Assembly (NCBI GenBank): GCA_016783885.1
Contig: JADHVR010000011.1
Span: 1 to 62,089 of the forward strand
DNA from: Bacteroidales bacterium
GTDB lineage: Bacteria > Bacteroidota > Bacteroidia > Bacteroidales > JAADJA01
Direction of reading: 5' to 3'
DNA: 62,089 bases
Numbering within the stretch: position 1 is the stretch's first letter; every line of letters starts with the position of its first letter. Shown in pieces: positions 42,901 to 51,039 of the stretch. Below the pieces are notes generated by a model, which saw nothing but the letters and a program-made list of their open reading frames with translations, ran no database searches and was not told where the DNA came from. Position numbers and translations under genes: made by a program.

Positions 42901-44646
42901 TCGGTTACATTATCAAGTTTCCAGACTTACAAATATGATGGCGAATTGCCCGAAAACTACGGTATGTACCTTGAAGAATGCACCGGCTACCAGATAGAAG
43001 AAAACAACTTTTATAATATAAATGAAAGTGTTATGGGCAACGGACTGGTAGTTAGCAACTCCGGCATTGCAACCAACCAGGTTTACAACAATACTTTTGA
43101 CAAACTGGAATATGGTTTGATTGCACAGCATGATAACAGGACTGAAGATGGAGAAGATGGTTTGAGTATAAAATGCAACAGTTTTACCAATTGTGAATAT
43201 GATATTGCAGTAACCGGACGAGGTGAAAGTCCATATTTGGGGATAAAATGGTATCAGGGATCAAATGACCCCGAACCGGATGCCCCGGCAGGCAACAGGT
43301 TCAGCTATACCTGGAATAATGAAGAAAGCGACTATTACAACGAAACGCAGGATATCATTTACTGGTACCACCAGCATGATGGAGGGTACAATGTGGAACC
43401 TAAAAAGTTTAGTAAAGAGCTGGTGAACCCACAGGCAAACTATAATAATCCACAACCTTTTGATCCGGAAACAGCCTGCCCATCAAATCTTGGCGGCGGC
43501 GGCACTGATGATTTAAGGGGTAAAATGGCAGCGGCAGAGCAAAAAATTGATTCGGTTCAAAACCTGCTTAGTATTTTGGTTGACGGAGGAAATACAAATG
43601 TGCTTACAATAGAAGTACAAACAAGTATTCCTCCCGAAACCTGGGATTTATATATAAATTTGTTGGGCAAATCACCATATTTATCCGATACCGTAATGAA
43701 AAGCGCCATAAACAAGGTAAATGTTTTACCGTCGGAATTGCTTACCGATGTGCTTGTAGCAAATCCGCAAAGCGCCAAATCAGACGAAGTGTTGACAGAA
43801 GTTGAAAACAGGACTATACCGCTTACCGATGAAATGAAAGAGGAAATAATGCTTAACTGGTATGTTGCAAGTGCAAAAGAATCGCTTGAGTCGAAACTGG
43901 CAGCATACAAAGCCCGACGTGGTAAGGCGCTTAATGACCTGTTAAGGTATTTCAGAAACGATACTGTAAGCCCGTCGCCCCGCGATAGCATTATCGCAGT
44001 TTTGCAGCAGGAAAACAGCCTGTGGGCTAAATACTCTCTTGCTTATGAACATCTTGCAAAAGGTGAAACAATACAGGCAGAGGTTGTAATGAATAATATT
44101 CCTGTTGAATTCACTTTGTCATTATCAGAACAGGAAGACTACCAGGATCACCTGATGTATTTTAATATCCTGAAACAATTAAAACAGGAAGGGAAAGAAT
44201 GGTACGAAGCCGACACCTTGCAAATTGAGGCTTTGTACGGACTGGCTTATAATAATAATAACAAAGCCAACGCTTATGCCCGTAATGTATTGATATTTTA
44301 CGATACATTAAGTTATGAAGAACCAATTCAGTATCCTTCGTTTCTGAAATCAAGCCCTATTATACCCATACCTGCACAAAAACCGGCAGAGAGGAACAGC
44401 TTAACCATATATCCCAATCCTGCAAAAGATTATTTTATTATAAGATATGAGTTGGATAACAGTTATGCGGAAGCGGTGATACATATAACAGATATGACAG
44501 GCAGGAATGTAAAGGAATTTAATGTAATGGCTACACGCGATTATTTGATTGTGCCAACTTCGGAACTTAACAATGGAATATATGTTGTAAAGCTGATTTT
44601 GAATGGAAAGGAGGCGGGTATACAGAAAGTAAGTGTCAAAAATTAA
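39919..44646 (+). CDS. Giant papain-family (C1) T9SS cargo protein
   Basis: A 1575-residue exported protein with a signal peptide (ending YAFAQEP). Residues about 285-500 are a C1 peptidase domain with Cys290 (GLTCWAFSSVAAVE), His411 (VNHGMTLVGFG) and Asn454 (IFKNSGG). The glutamine that normally lies six residues before Cys is Trp here. A short acidic calcium-binding-like stretch follows (DEDNDDYYNWG), then a jelly-roll region (about 550-720), a right-handed beta-helix-like region (about 730-1100), a helical region, and a T9SS sorting domain (YPNPAKDYFIIRYE, ending KVSVKN). The last part, from about residue 1440, was copied downstream at 46401-46791. Likely a cell-surface or released protein; activity not proven. 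Confidence 0.9.
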   Translation: MKKFNFILVTLLLFAGYAFAQEPVFDNSISIEQTFTTDTEIYPFNGETLYGVGVNGNITFNSDSSLIRLILKDSLSIEYMIYESYPMLDTVWNFTFNEECEETCFFDGFIATSLIIQVLDASIYLDEIGWSGSPSDNPVELQRQAKHNKDLEKIDELNSFIRNHNMLWLAGESSYSSMFYYDKKNLWGNYKNTSGFEFYSGGIFEFYNPDNNVYDPTYNIVDYFNWMEKHDAHDPTSSYWDGDPDDDETGNGWMTSIKCQSGCWNDELQIIECIPSSSCPPLNWRTGLTCWAFSSVAAVESMTNIYFNDHLNLDLSEQEIISCTGIGNNASSTTTALNYIRDYGVRLEECYPYIADDGDCDDVCTNILDSASIEDYQGQIANNDIEKLKKDLIVFGPYIWKKFVPSTFVNHGMTLVGFGTITEGMYLYFDPILQHVYINEYYPNIGDTYWIFKNSGGTYDGIDGYFYMRLTEFPSGGLVGYDYEIIETPMYVYPTVDRLCRDEDNDDYYNWGIGTAPAGCTGEMDGNDNDPALGPMDENGFCKIIDTYHTSFEENFDGWKQSGGDDKDWLKHSGAADYLFGTQWGPENAYDDGGEYYLYVYGQTNSQLYEDAILESPIIEFDDLLCTYEFSFAFHKEAPYGGENSMLEVQVSTNGGETWCVAWGIYGNCSNYTEYDCNAWNLETIMLTSNVNKIRFYAKTGYSYATSSIAIDYVTINKIDNQNQLIITGNLEWNSDYHACNDIIIKPGAKLTIGANCTLFMPSGKKIIVERTGVLAIYGGTITGENEGWWPGVELWGENGTPNNLLHQGKVAITQGGTIKNAVIGIQTIKTIEGEYNYDYSGGIIGTTDANFINNQLAILFFPYEPDNSNSILKNCTFEVNDDFPEEISVNSLVSLNDINGVYFQNATFNDFRTYKPIDEKCTGIYSMDADFTVKAVCANPLQNPCLEWDNSTFNNLKYGIKALRSTSGEPFTVEHTDFVNNVRGIYASGADEISVTLSSFQTYKYDGELPENYGMYLEECTGYQIEENNFYNINESVMGNGLVVSNSGIATNQVYNNTFDKLEYGLIAQHDNRTEDGEDGLSIKCNSFTNCEYDIAVTGRGESPYLGIKWYQGSNDPEPDAPAGNRFSYTWNNEESDYYNETQDIIYWYHQHDGGYNVEPKKFSKELVNPQANYNNPQPFDPETACPSNLGGGGTDDLRGKMAAAEQKIDSVQNLLSILVDGGNTNVLTIEVQTSIPPETWDLYINLLGKSPYLSDTVMKSAINKVNVLPSELLTDVLVANPQSAKSDEVLTEVENRTIPLTDEMKEEIMLNWYVASAKESLESKLAAYKARRGKALNDLLRYFRNDTVSPSPRDSIIAVLQQENSLWAKYSLAYEHLAKGETIQAEVVMNNIPVEFTLSLSEQEDYQDHLMYFNILKQLKQEGKEWYEADTLQIEALYGLAYNNNNKANAYARNVLIFYDTLSYEEPIQYPSFLKSSPIIPIPAQKPAERNSLTIYPNPAKDYFIIRYELDNSYAEAVIHITDMTGRNVKEFNVMATRDYLIVPTSELNNGIYVVKLILNGKEAGIQKVSVKN

Positions 44647-44659
44647 TTTTTTTCTTGGA

Positions 44660-44691
44660 AGCAGTGCCCTATAAGCAGGGTGCTGCTTTTT
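44660..44691 (+). terminator. Terminator of the giant cargo gene
   Basis: AGCAGTGCCCT (44660-44670) pairs with AGGGTGCTGCT (44677-44687), two pairs being G-T, and T residues follow. A related copy is at 46805-46837. Confidence 0.75.
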
Positions 44692-44704
44692 AAAAATTTG
44701 TTTT

Positions 44705-46267
44705 ATGAAAACAATAAAAAAACTATATCTGCTTTTTATACTGGTAATGCCTTTTATTGCATATTCACAGTCAATTTATTTCAACGAAAAATATCAATCT
44801 GTTTCTAATTCTGGTAGTGGTGTACATTCCTTAATAGAAATAGAAAATGGATATTTGGTTGGTGGTGGAACCGGTACCCCTCCGAATAATTACTGGATTC
44901 AGATAACTCTAATGATTTTGGATTTAGAAGGAAATAAAATTGATGAAAAACTTATTGGAGACACCATATCACAGTATTTTATTGCACAAAAATCACTTAT
45001 AAGAACTTCTGATAACCTATTAACTTTCGCGGGTAGTAGACGAACGAATTTTGAAAATTTCCCACACGATGAAGTATTATTAGTAAAACTAGATAATGAA
45101 TACGATACTTTATGGTCAAAGTTTTATGGTGAAAAAGAATTGCCTTATGATTCAGCTTACAATGCCAGGCAACTAATCGAAACATTGGACAGCAATTTAA
45201 TTATTGTTGGTACCATGACCCCTGAAATTAATTACCGTGATAATGTTGTGCTTCTAAAAACTGATAATAACGGTAATAAAATTTCCGAATGGTTATACAC
45301 TTACCCAAATATAAATTATAAATTAAGAGGGTTTAGTGTTATTGAAACCGAAGATAAAGGTTTTGCAATAGGAGCGTATCGTTTTAAGCCCGGTTTTAAT
45401 TATACCGGCGAACCTATGGTTTACAAAGTTGACAGCCTGGGAAACGAAGAATGGTATGTAGATGTCGGCGGGATATACTACGATACTAAAGCCCTATTAT
45501 GCAATGCCTACGATGGAAACATTATTGCAGCCAACTGCTATGCTGATTCTATGTCGGGTAGCTGGGATGCTTACCGCACAATTAATATTAAAAAAATAGA
45601 TTTGGAAGGTAATATTATTTGGGACAAAAGATTTGGTACAAGTGAATACAACAAAAGGGTTAGTAACATCAGGCAAACAAACGATGGAGGATATATAACA
45701 ACCGGATATACCTGGACAGCACAGCTTGGCTATTTATATCCTCATTTTTCAGGCTGGATGTTAAAAATAAATAATGAAGGAGACAGCCTGTGGTACAGAT
45801 TATACTATAACTTAAGTGGTAGTTATGAAAGTAATTATCTTTATGATATAATCATTACAAGCGATAACGGCTTTGCAGCCTGCGGCCAGGTATTTGGCCC
45901 CACAACAAACTATACCCAACATGCCTGGGTTGTAAAGGTTGACAGCATGGGCTGCGATACGCCTGGGTGCGCAACGGGTACTTTTATCCATGAAATCTCC
46001 CCCTCTGGAGGGGGCTGGGGGGAGGTCAAGGTTTGGCCGAATCCGGCAAAAAATCAGTTTAGTGTTTACAGTTTAAAGTTTCGTGTTGAAGGAGAAAAGG
46101 TAATTATGATTTATAATTCGCAAGGATTGAAGGTAGAGGAAATAAAAGTACCTGATGGGAAAGAAACCATAACCGTAAATGTAAAAGGCTGGCAGAAAGG
46201 GATGTATTTTGTGCAATTGGTAGTAGGTGGAGAAAGTACAGCAAATACAAAAGTAATCATCTATTGA
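44705..46267 (+). CDS. T9SS cargo protein with beta-propeller-like repeats, copy 1
   Basis: A 520-residue exported protein with a signal peptide (ending IAYSQS) and repeats with a propeller look (GYLVGGG, NLIIVGTMTPE, GFAIGAYRF, DGNIIAANCYADS, GGYITTGYTWTA, GFAACGQVFGP), then a T9SS sorting domain (VKVWPNPAKNQF, KVIIY). The family has no assigned activity. It is a close paralogue of the protein at 46952-48508. Just before the sorting domain it carries repeat-encoded residues (SPSGGGWGE) that the paralogue lacks. Confidence 0.88.
   Translation: MKTIKKLYLLFILVMPFIAYSQSIYFNEKYQSVSNSGSGVHSLIEIENGYLVGGGTGTPPNNYWIQITLMILDLEGNKIDEKLIGDTISQYFIAQKSLIRTSDNLLTFAGSRRTNFENFPHDEVLLVKLDNEYDTLWSKFYGEKELPYDSAYNARQLIETLDSNLIIVGTMTPEINYRDNVVLLKTDNNGNKISEWLYTYPNINYKLRGFSVIETEDKGFAIGAYRFKPGFNYTGEPMVYKVDSLGNEEWYVDVGGIYYDTKALLCNAYDGNIIAANCYADSMSGSWDAYRTINIKKIDLEGNIIWDKRFGTSEYNKRVSNIRQTNDGGYITTGYTWTAQLGYLYPHFSGWMLKINNEGDSLWYRLYYNLSGSYESNYLYDIIITSDNGFAACGQVFGPTTNYTQHAWVVKVDSMGCDTPGCATGTFIHEISPSGGGWGEVKVWPNPAKNQFSVYSLKFRVEGEKVIMIYNSQGLKVEEIKVPDGKETITVNVKGWQKGMYFVQLVVGGESTANTKVIIY
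45997..46026 (+). repeat. Palindromic G/C repeat inside a coding region
   Basis: CTCCCCCTCTGGAGGGGG (45997-46014) and the G-rich tail after it form a stem and keep the reading frame, adding ISPSGGGWGEV at the join before the sorting domain. The paralogue has VEETNGEL here, 6 bases shorter. Sequences of this CCCCCTCnnGAGGGGG kind are familiar to me as dispersed repeats in Bacteroidota. Confidence 0.65.
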
Positions 46268-46270
46268 AAT

Positions 46271-46299
46271 TCATCGGATGACTGGCAGTCATCCGATGA
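46271..46299. repeat. Perfect 13-bp hairpin
   Basis: TCATCGGATGACT and AGTCATCCGATGA pair around GGC, 3 bases past the stop of the cargo gene. No T run follows. It could end or stabilise the transcript, or be one of the dispersed repeats. It marks the junction before the duplicated block. Confidence 0.7.
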
Positions 46300-46400
46300 G
46301 TAAGCGCCTGATCCCGAAGGTTTGGGGTTGAACAAAAGCCAAAGCGGGAGCGAACCTGGCCCATACGGGGCGAACGTCCAGGTCGAAAAAATAATATATT

Positions 46401-46791
46401 ATGAACAACAACAAAGCCAACGCCTTTGCCCGAAATGTTTTAATGTTTTACGATACATTAAGCTATGAAGAACCGATACAGTATCCTTCATTCCTGAAGT
46501 CTGGTTCTATAATACCTATCCCGGCACAAAAGCCGGCAGAGAGGAATAGCCTAACCGTATATCCTAATCCTGCAAAGGATTATTTTATTGTTAGGTATGA
46601 GCTGGATAATAGCTATGCAGAAGCGATAGTCAGGATTACGGATTTAAGTAAACATTAAGGAGTTTAATGTAACGGCAACACGCGACTATCTTATAGTACC
46701 TACTGAAGGAATTAATAGCGGAATGTATGTTGTTAAACTAATTCTAAACGGTAAGGAGCTCGGTACACAGAAAGTAAATATACAGAATTAA
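46401..46791 (+). pseudogene. Broken duplicate of the giant cargo gene's 3' end
   Basis: The sequence matches the last 130 or so residues of the 1575-residue protein (KANAFARNVLMFYDTLSYEE, PAQKPAERNSLT, YPNPAKDYFIVRYE). After ITDLSKH the frame is broken by a small deletion and a stop (46656-46658). The last 45 residues (EFNVTATRDYLIVPT to VNIQN) continue in another frame to 46791. The copy lacks the 5' portion of the gene and has no signal peptide, so it is a relic of segmental duplication. Confidence 0.85.
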
Positions 46792-46804
46792 TTTTTTACA
46801 AAAA

Positions 46805-46837
46805 AGCAGTACCCTTTTTATCAGGGTGCTGCTTTTA
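46805..46837 (+). terminator. Duplicated terminator after the pseudogene
   Basis: AGCAGTACCCT (46805-46815) pairs with AGGGTGCTGCT (46823-46833), followed by TTT. It is the copy of the terminator at 44660-44691 and shows that the duplication carried the intergenic region too. Confidence 0.7.
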
Positions 46838-46923
46838 AACTGATAATAAACGAAAATACAAAATTTAAAACACATAACTTTCACAATATCAACCCTGTAA
46901 TTTTTTTGTTATTTGTGAAGTTT

Positions 46924-46940
46924 ATGCGTTTCAGTATAAT
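46924..46940 (+). promoter_or_regulatory. 17-base motif shared with 58495-58511
   Basis: ATGCGTTTCAGTATAAT is found exactly in the upstream regions of the cargo paralogue at 46952 and of the zinc-ribbon gene at 58554. Here TAAATTTG follows (46940-46947) as a possible -7 box and TTTG lies 24 bases before it. It may be a regulator site or a repeat. Confidence 0.35.
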
Positions 46941-46951
46941 AAATTTGTTTT

Positions 46952-48508
46952 ATGAAGACAATAAAAAACGTATTTCTGTTTTATTTGCTGATTGTGCCAA
47001 TTGTTTTAAATGCTCAGTCCATTTATTTCAACGAAAGATATCAGTCGAACAGTGGGATATGGAGCGGAGCAATATCTATAATAGAAACAAATGAAGGATA
47101 TTTAATTGGCGGAACAACAGGAACTCCTCCTAATAATAGCTGGCACCAAATTACTTTGACTATTTTAAATGAATATGGCGAAAAAATAGATGAAAAGTTA
47201 TTAGGTAATACTATTTCGGAGTATTATATTGCTGGTAATTCACTAATCAGGTCAAATGATGAATTAATACCATTTGCCGGAACAAGAAGAACCTTCCCCG
47301 GAAAATTTGCTCACGACGAAATTCTATTAATGAAATTAAATAATGAATACGATACTTTATGGTCAAAATTTTATGGTGAAAAAGAATTACCTTATGATTC
47401 ATCTTACATTGCAAGGCAGCTAATCGAAGCCTCAGATAGCAATTTAATTATTGTTGGTACTATGACTCCTGAATTGGATTACATATACCAAATTCTACTA
47501 ATTAAAATTGATTCAACAGGCAATTTTTTATGGGAGCGGTTTTATACTTATCCAAATACAAATTATGTATTAAAAGGATATAGTGTAACAGAAACCCCTG
47601 ACAAAGGCTTTGCAATAGGAGCGTATCGTTTTAAACCCGGTTTTAATTATACCGGCGAGCCAATGGTTTACAAGGTTGACAGCCTGGGAAATGAAGAATG
47701 GTTTATAAATGTCGGAGGTCCGTACTACGACACTAAAACACTGTTGTGTAATGCCCACGACGGCAATATCATTGCAGCAGCCTGCTATGCCGATTCTATG
47801 TCGGGTAGTTGGGATGCTTACCGCACTATTAAGATAAAAAAAATAGACTTGGAAGGTAATATTATCTGGGACAAGAAATTTGGTACAAGCGAATACAACA
47901 AAAGGGTTAGTAACATCAGGCAAACAAACGATGGAGGATATATAGCAACCGGTTATACTACTACAGCACAGCTTGTATGGCCATATCCTGATTTTTCAGG
48001 ATGGATGTTAAAAATAAACAGTGAAGGAGACAGCCTGTGGTATAGGTTGTACTATAATTTAAGCGGGACTAATGGTTATAATTATCTTTATGATGTAATC
48101 ACTACAAGCGATAACGGCTTTGCAGCCTGCGGCCAGGTATTTGGACCCTCTACTAATTATACCCAACATGCCTGGGTAATAAAAGTTGACAGTATGGGCT
48201 GTGATACGCCTGGGTGCGCAACGGGTACAAATACTTATGAGTTTGTAGAGGAGACGAATGGGGAGTTGAAGGTGTGGCCGAATCCAGTTAAGGAAAAGTT
48301 TCAGGTTTCAGGTTACGGGTTTCAGGTTGGTGGGCAAATGGTGATCAAAGTTTACAATTCGCAGGGGTTGAAGGTGGAGGAAATAAAAGTGCCGGATGGA
48401 AAAGAAACCATTACTGTAAATGTAAAAGGCTGGCAGAAAGGGATGTATTTTGTGCAATTAATCGTAAACGGTATAGAAACCGGCAGCGCAAAATTTATTA
48501 AGTCATAA
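46952..48508 (+). CDS. T9SS cargo protein with beta-propeller-like repeats, copy 2
   Basis: A 518-residue paralogue of the protein at 44705-46267 with the same layout: signal peptide (ending VLNAQS), repeats such as GYLIGGTTGTPP, NLIIVGTMTPE, GFAIGAYRFKPGFN and GFAACGQVFGP, then a sorting domain (LKVWPNPVKEKF). Long runs are identical, so the copies are recent or kept alike by gene conversion. The N-terminal third is more diverged than the middle. It is the second gene of the duplicated block. Confidence 0.88.
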   Translation: MKTIKNVFLFYLLIVPIVLNAQSIYFNERYQSNSGIWSGAISIIETNEGYLIGGTTGTPPNNSWHQITLTILNEYGEKIDEKLLGNTISEYYIAGNSLIRSNDELIPFAGTRRTFPGKFAHDEILLMKLNNEYDTLWSKFYGEKELPYDSSYIARQLIEASDSNLIIVGTMTPELDYIYQILLIKIDSTGNFLWERFYTYPNTNYVLKGYSVTETPDKGFAIGAYRFKPGFNYTGEPMVYKVDSLGNEEWFINVGGPYYDTKTLLCNAHDGNIIAAACYADSMSGSWDAYRTIKIKKIDLEGNIIWDKKFGTSEYNKRVSNIRQTNDGGYIATGYTTTAQLVWPYPDFSGWMLKINSEGDSLWYRLYYNLSGTNGYNYLYDVITTSDNGFAACGQVFGPSTNYTQHAWVIKVDSMGCDTPGCATGTNTYEFVEETNGELKVWPNPVKEKFQVSGYGFQVGGQMVIKVYNSQGLKVEEIKVPDGKETITVNVKGWQKGMYFVQLIVNGIETGSAKFIKS

Positions 48509-48565
48509 AACGGATTGTCTAAGGAGTTCAGCCAATAGCTTCTTCTCTGTTATTCCGAACACGTC

Positions 48566-48743
48566 TTCCTGTCATTTCGAGCCGGGGGGAAGGCATGTGC
48601 GAAGGAGCGAGGAATCCCCCGGCGAAACCCGAGTGTCTGAAACACTAACGGAGCACGCAATAGCCAGGGGATTCCTCACTTCGCCACACAAGTCCACCGC
48701 ATAGGTTCCTACGGATTTCCTTTGGTCATCGGAATGACAGGAA
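48566..48743. repeat. 178-base element with terminal inverted repeats
   Basis: TTCCTGTCATT (48566-48576) and AATGACAGGAA (48733-48743) are exact reverse complements. Inside, GAGGAATCCCC and GGGGATTCCTC pair too. The ends resemble repeats with TGTCATTnCGA that occur in many copies in Bacteroidota. It has no coding capacity and looks like a MITE-like or REP-like element. It sits between the cargo paralogue and recG. Confidence 0.75.
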
Positions 48744-48760
48744 AAGCAAAAAAACATACT

Positions 48761-50869
48761 TCAACTTATCAGACTCCAGTTAGGTTTGTTTTTATTAATA
48801 TACCTGAGCTGATTTAGAACAGGTATATTTTTCTCCATTTCAAGATGCGGGTCCTCTTCAAGGATGTCAGCAGCAACCTTTCTTGAATATTTTAATATTT
48901 TCTCATCTTTTATTAGGTCAGCTATCTTCAGGTCAAGAATTCCGCTTTGCTGTGTGCCTTGCAGGTCGCCCGGGCCTCTGAGCTTTAGATCGGCTTCGGC
49001 TATTTCGAATCCGTCAGTCGTTCTTACCATCGTTTGTATTCTTTGCCGTGCTTCATTAGTGAGCTTATCTTTTGTCATCAAAATACAATATGATTGATCA
49101 GCGCCTCTGCCAACCCTTCCTCTTAACTGATGAAGCTGTGACAGTCCGAACCGTTCTGCATTTTCTATCACCATTACCGAAGCATTGGGAATATCAACTC
49201 CCACCTCGATTACAGTAGTAGCCACCATTAATTGGGTTTCACCTTTTACAAACCGTTGCATCTCGTAGTCTTTTTCCTTGCTGCTTTTTTGTCCGTGTAC
49301 AATACTGACTGCATATTCCGGCAACGGAAAAGCACGAGTAATGCTCTCATATCCATCCATCAGGTCTTTCAAATCTAGTTTTTCCGATTCATTTATTAAA
49401 GGATAAACATTGTAAACCTGTCTGCTCGATTTTATTTGTTTTTTTAGAAATCCGAATACTTTTAGCCTGTCCTTATCATAATAATGAGCGGTTTTTATTG
49501 ATTTCCTGCCCGGAGGCATTTCGTCTATAATAGAGACATCAAGGTCGCCGTATAGCGTCATTGCTAATGTTCGTGGTATGGGAGTTGCGGTCATTACAAG
49601 AATATGAGGCGGAATAACATTCTTTTTCCAGAGTTTTGCTCTTTGTGCAACACCAAAGCGATGTTGTTCATCAATTACCACCAATCCGAGGTTTTTGAAT
49701 TTTACCGTTTCTTCAATCAAAGCATGTGTACCGATAAGAATTTGTAAAGTGCCATCCTGTAATTGAGTGTGAATTTCATTTCTTAGCGATGTTTTAGTTG
49801 ATCCGGTCAATAACCTAGTATTAATACCGAGTCCTGAGAGCATTTTCGAAACGGTTGCATAATGCTGGTTTGCCAGGATTTCGGTGGGCGCCATTATGCA
49901 AGCCTGGTAATTGTTGTCTAAAGCTATCAGCATAGTCATAAGCGCCACAAGGGTCTTGCCACTGCCCACATCCCCCTGCAGCAATCTGTTCATTTGTTTT
50001 CCAGACCCCAGATCCGCCCTGATTTCCTTTATTACTTTTTTCTGAGCATTTGTTAAATCAAATGGAAGGTTGTTATTGTAGAAATCATTGAAAAAGGAAC
50101 CGACAACAGGAAATTTGTGACCTTTGATTTTCTCAATTCTAAGTAGTTTTAGTTTTAAAAGGTTTAGCTGGATAAAAAATAATTCTTCAAACTTCAGCCG
50201 TGCCCGTGCTTTTTCTAATATTTGTTGGTTTCCTGGAAAATGAACAGTTAGCAGGGATTCTTTTCCGGGAATCAGTTTAAGGTTTTCCAGTATGTCTGTT
50301 GAAAGTGTTTCAGGAATATAATCTTTAACAGCGACAATAAGATTTTTCATTATCCTGCCGATTCCTTTGCTGTCTAATCCTTTTGATTTCAGTTTTTCAG
50401 TTGAAGAGTAAAAGGCTTGTAATTTTTCGCCAAGGTTTATTTTCCCGTCAGAAACAGCTTCAATTTCGGGGTGCGGAATATTATACTTTCCATTGAAATA
50501 AGCCGGTTTTCCAAACACAATATATTCTTCATCAGGTTTAAACTTATTAATGATCCATCTTAATCCTTTAAACCAGACCAACTCTATTGTTCCCGTCTCA
50601 TCTTCAAAGTATGCAACAATTCGTTGTGCCCGCGGTTTTCCAACCTTTTGAATATTTTTTATATTTCCTTTTAGCTGAACATATGAGGCATCACTATTAA
50701 TATCCTGAATCTTAAAAAATTTACTTCTGTCAACATATCTGAAAGGGAAATAATTGAGCAGGTGATTAAATGTAAAAATATTTAATTCTTTTTTCAGAAG
50801 GTCAGCCCTAACAGGACCAACTCCCTTGAGGTATTTGATTGGTGTATCAAGTATGTTAACAGGTTTCAT
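48761..50869 (-). CDS. recG: ATP-dependent DNA helicase RecG
   Basis: A 702-residue helicase that reverses stalled forks and moves branched DNA. An OB-fold wedge domain lies N-terminal (about 60-160, IQKVGKPRAQRIVAYFEDETG). The helicase domains follow with Walker A LQGDVGSGKTLVA, VVIDEQHRFG (DExH), TATPIPRTLAMT and ATTVIEVGVDIPNA, then the TRG-type ending LRGRVGRGADQSYCIL and SGILDLKIADLIKD. Length is normal. The -7 box TAATTTTG lies 8 bases before its ATG. It lies downstream of the T9SS operon on the same strand, beyond a terminator. Confidence 0.98.
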   Translation of the reverse strand: MKPVNILDTPIKYLKGVGPVRADLLKKELNIFTFNHLLNYFPFRYVDRSKFFKIQDINSDASYVQLKGNIKNIQKVGKPRAQRIVAYFEDETGTIELVWFKGLRWIINKFKPDEEYIVFGKPAYFNGKYNIPHPEIEAVSDGKINLGEKLQAFYSSTEKLKSKGLDSKGIGRIMKNLIVAVKDYIPETLSTDILENLKLIPGKESLLTVHFPGNQQILEKARARLKFEELFFIQLNLLKLKLLRIEKIKGHKFPVVGSFFNDFYNNNLPFDLTNAQKKVIKEIRADLGSGKQMNRLLQGDVGSGKTLVALMTMLIALDNNYQACIMAPTEILANQHYATVSKMLSGLGINTRLLTGSTKTSLRNEIHTQLQDGTLQILIGTHALIEETVKFKNLGLVVIDEQHRFGVAQRAKLWKKNVIPPHILVMTATPIPRTLAMTLYGDLDVSIIDEMPPGRKSIKTAHYYDKDRLKVFGFLKKQIKSSRQVYNVYPLINESEKLDLKDLMDGYESITRAFPLPEYAVSIVHGQKSSKEKDYEMQRFVKGETQLMVATTVIEVGVDIPNASVMVIENAERFGLSQLHQLRGRVGRGADQSYCILMTKDKLTNEARQRIQTMVRTTDGFEIAEADLKLRGPGDLQGTQQSGILDLKIADLIKDEKILKYSRKVAADILEEDPHLEMEKNIPVLNQLRYINKNKPNWSLIS

Positions 50870-50877
50870 CCGGGTAA

Positions 50878-50885
50878 CAAAATTA
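50878..50885 (-). promoter_or_regulatory. -7 box of recG, 8 bases before the start codon
   Basis: On the minus strand this reads TAATTTTG, and the ATG is at 50869. With a start about 4-5 bases after the box, the leader would be a few bases only. No clear -33 element is seen. Confidence 0.4.
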
Positions 50886-50992
50886 GCACATTATTTGAAT
50901 TTCGTTACCGGAATTTTCCTTACGGACTAACTTCGTATCGCTTACTTTGTTTCGTTTGATATTTGTCTTTTCCTGTTTATCGGGTTCGGGGC

Positions 50993-51019
50993 AAAAAAAC
51001 TCCCCCGGGCAGAGGAGTT
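50993..51019 (-). terminator. Terminator of the T9SS gldK-gldN operon
   Basis: AACTCC (50998-51003) and GGAGTT (51014-51019) pair. On the minus strand the stem is followed by a run of seven T. It is 20 bases past the gldN stop. Confidence 0.75.
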
Positions 51020-51039
51020 ATTTATATTATAAGCTTGTA

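Noticed and set aside
46640-46700. Programmed frameshift in the duplicated cargo fragment
   Set aside because: The fragment has no signal peptide or 5' part and carries a deletion relative to the intact copy; decay explains it better.
46906-47094. Plus-strand ORF of 62 codons overlapping the start of the cargo paralogue
   Set aside because: It lies in another frame of a well-supported gene with a signal peptide and has no own signal or homology.
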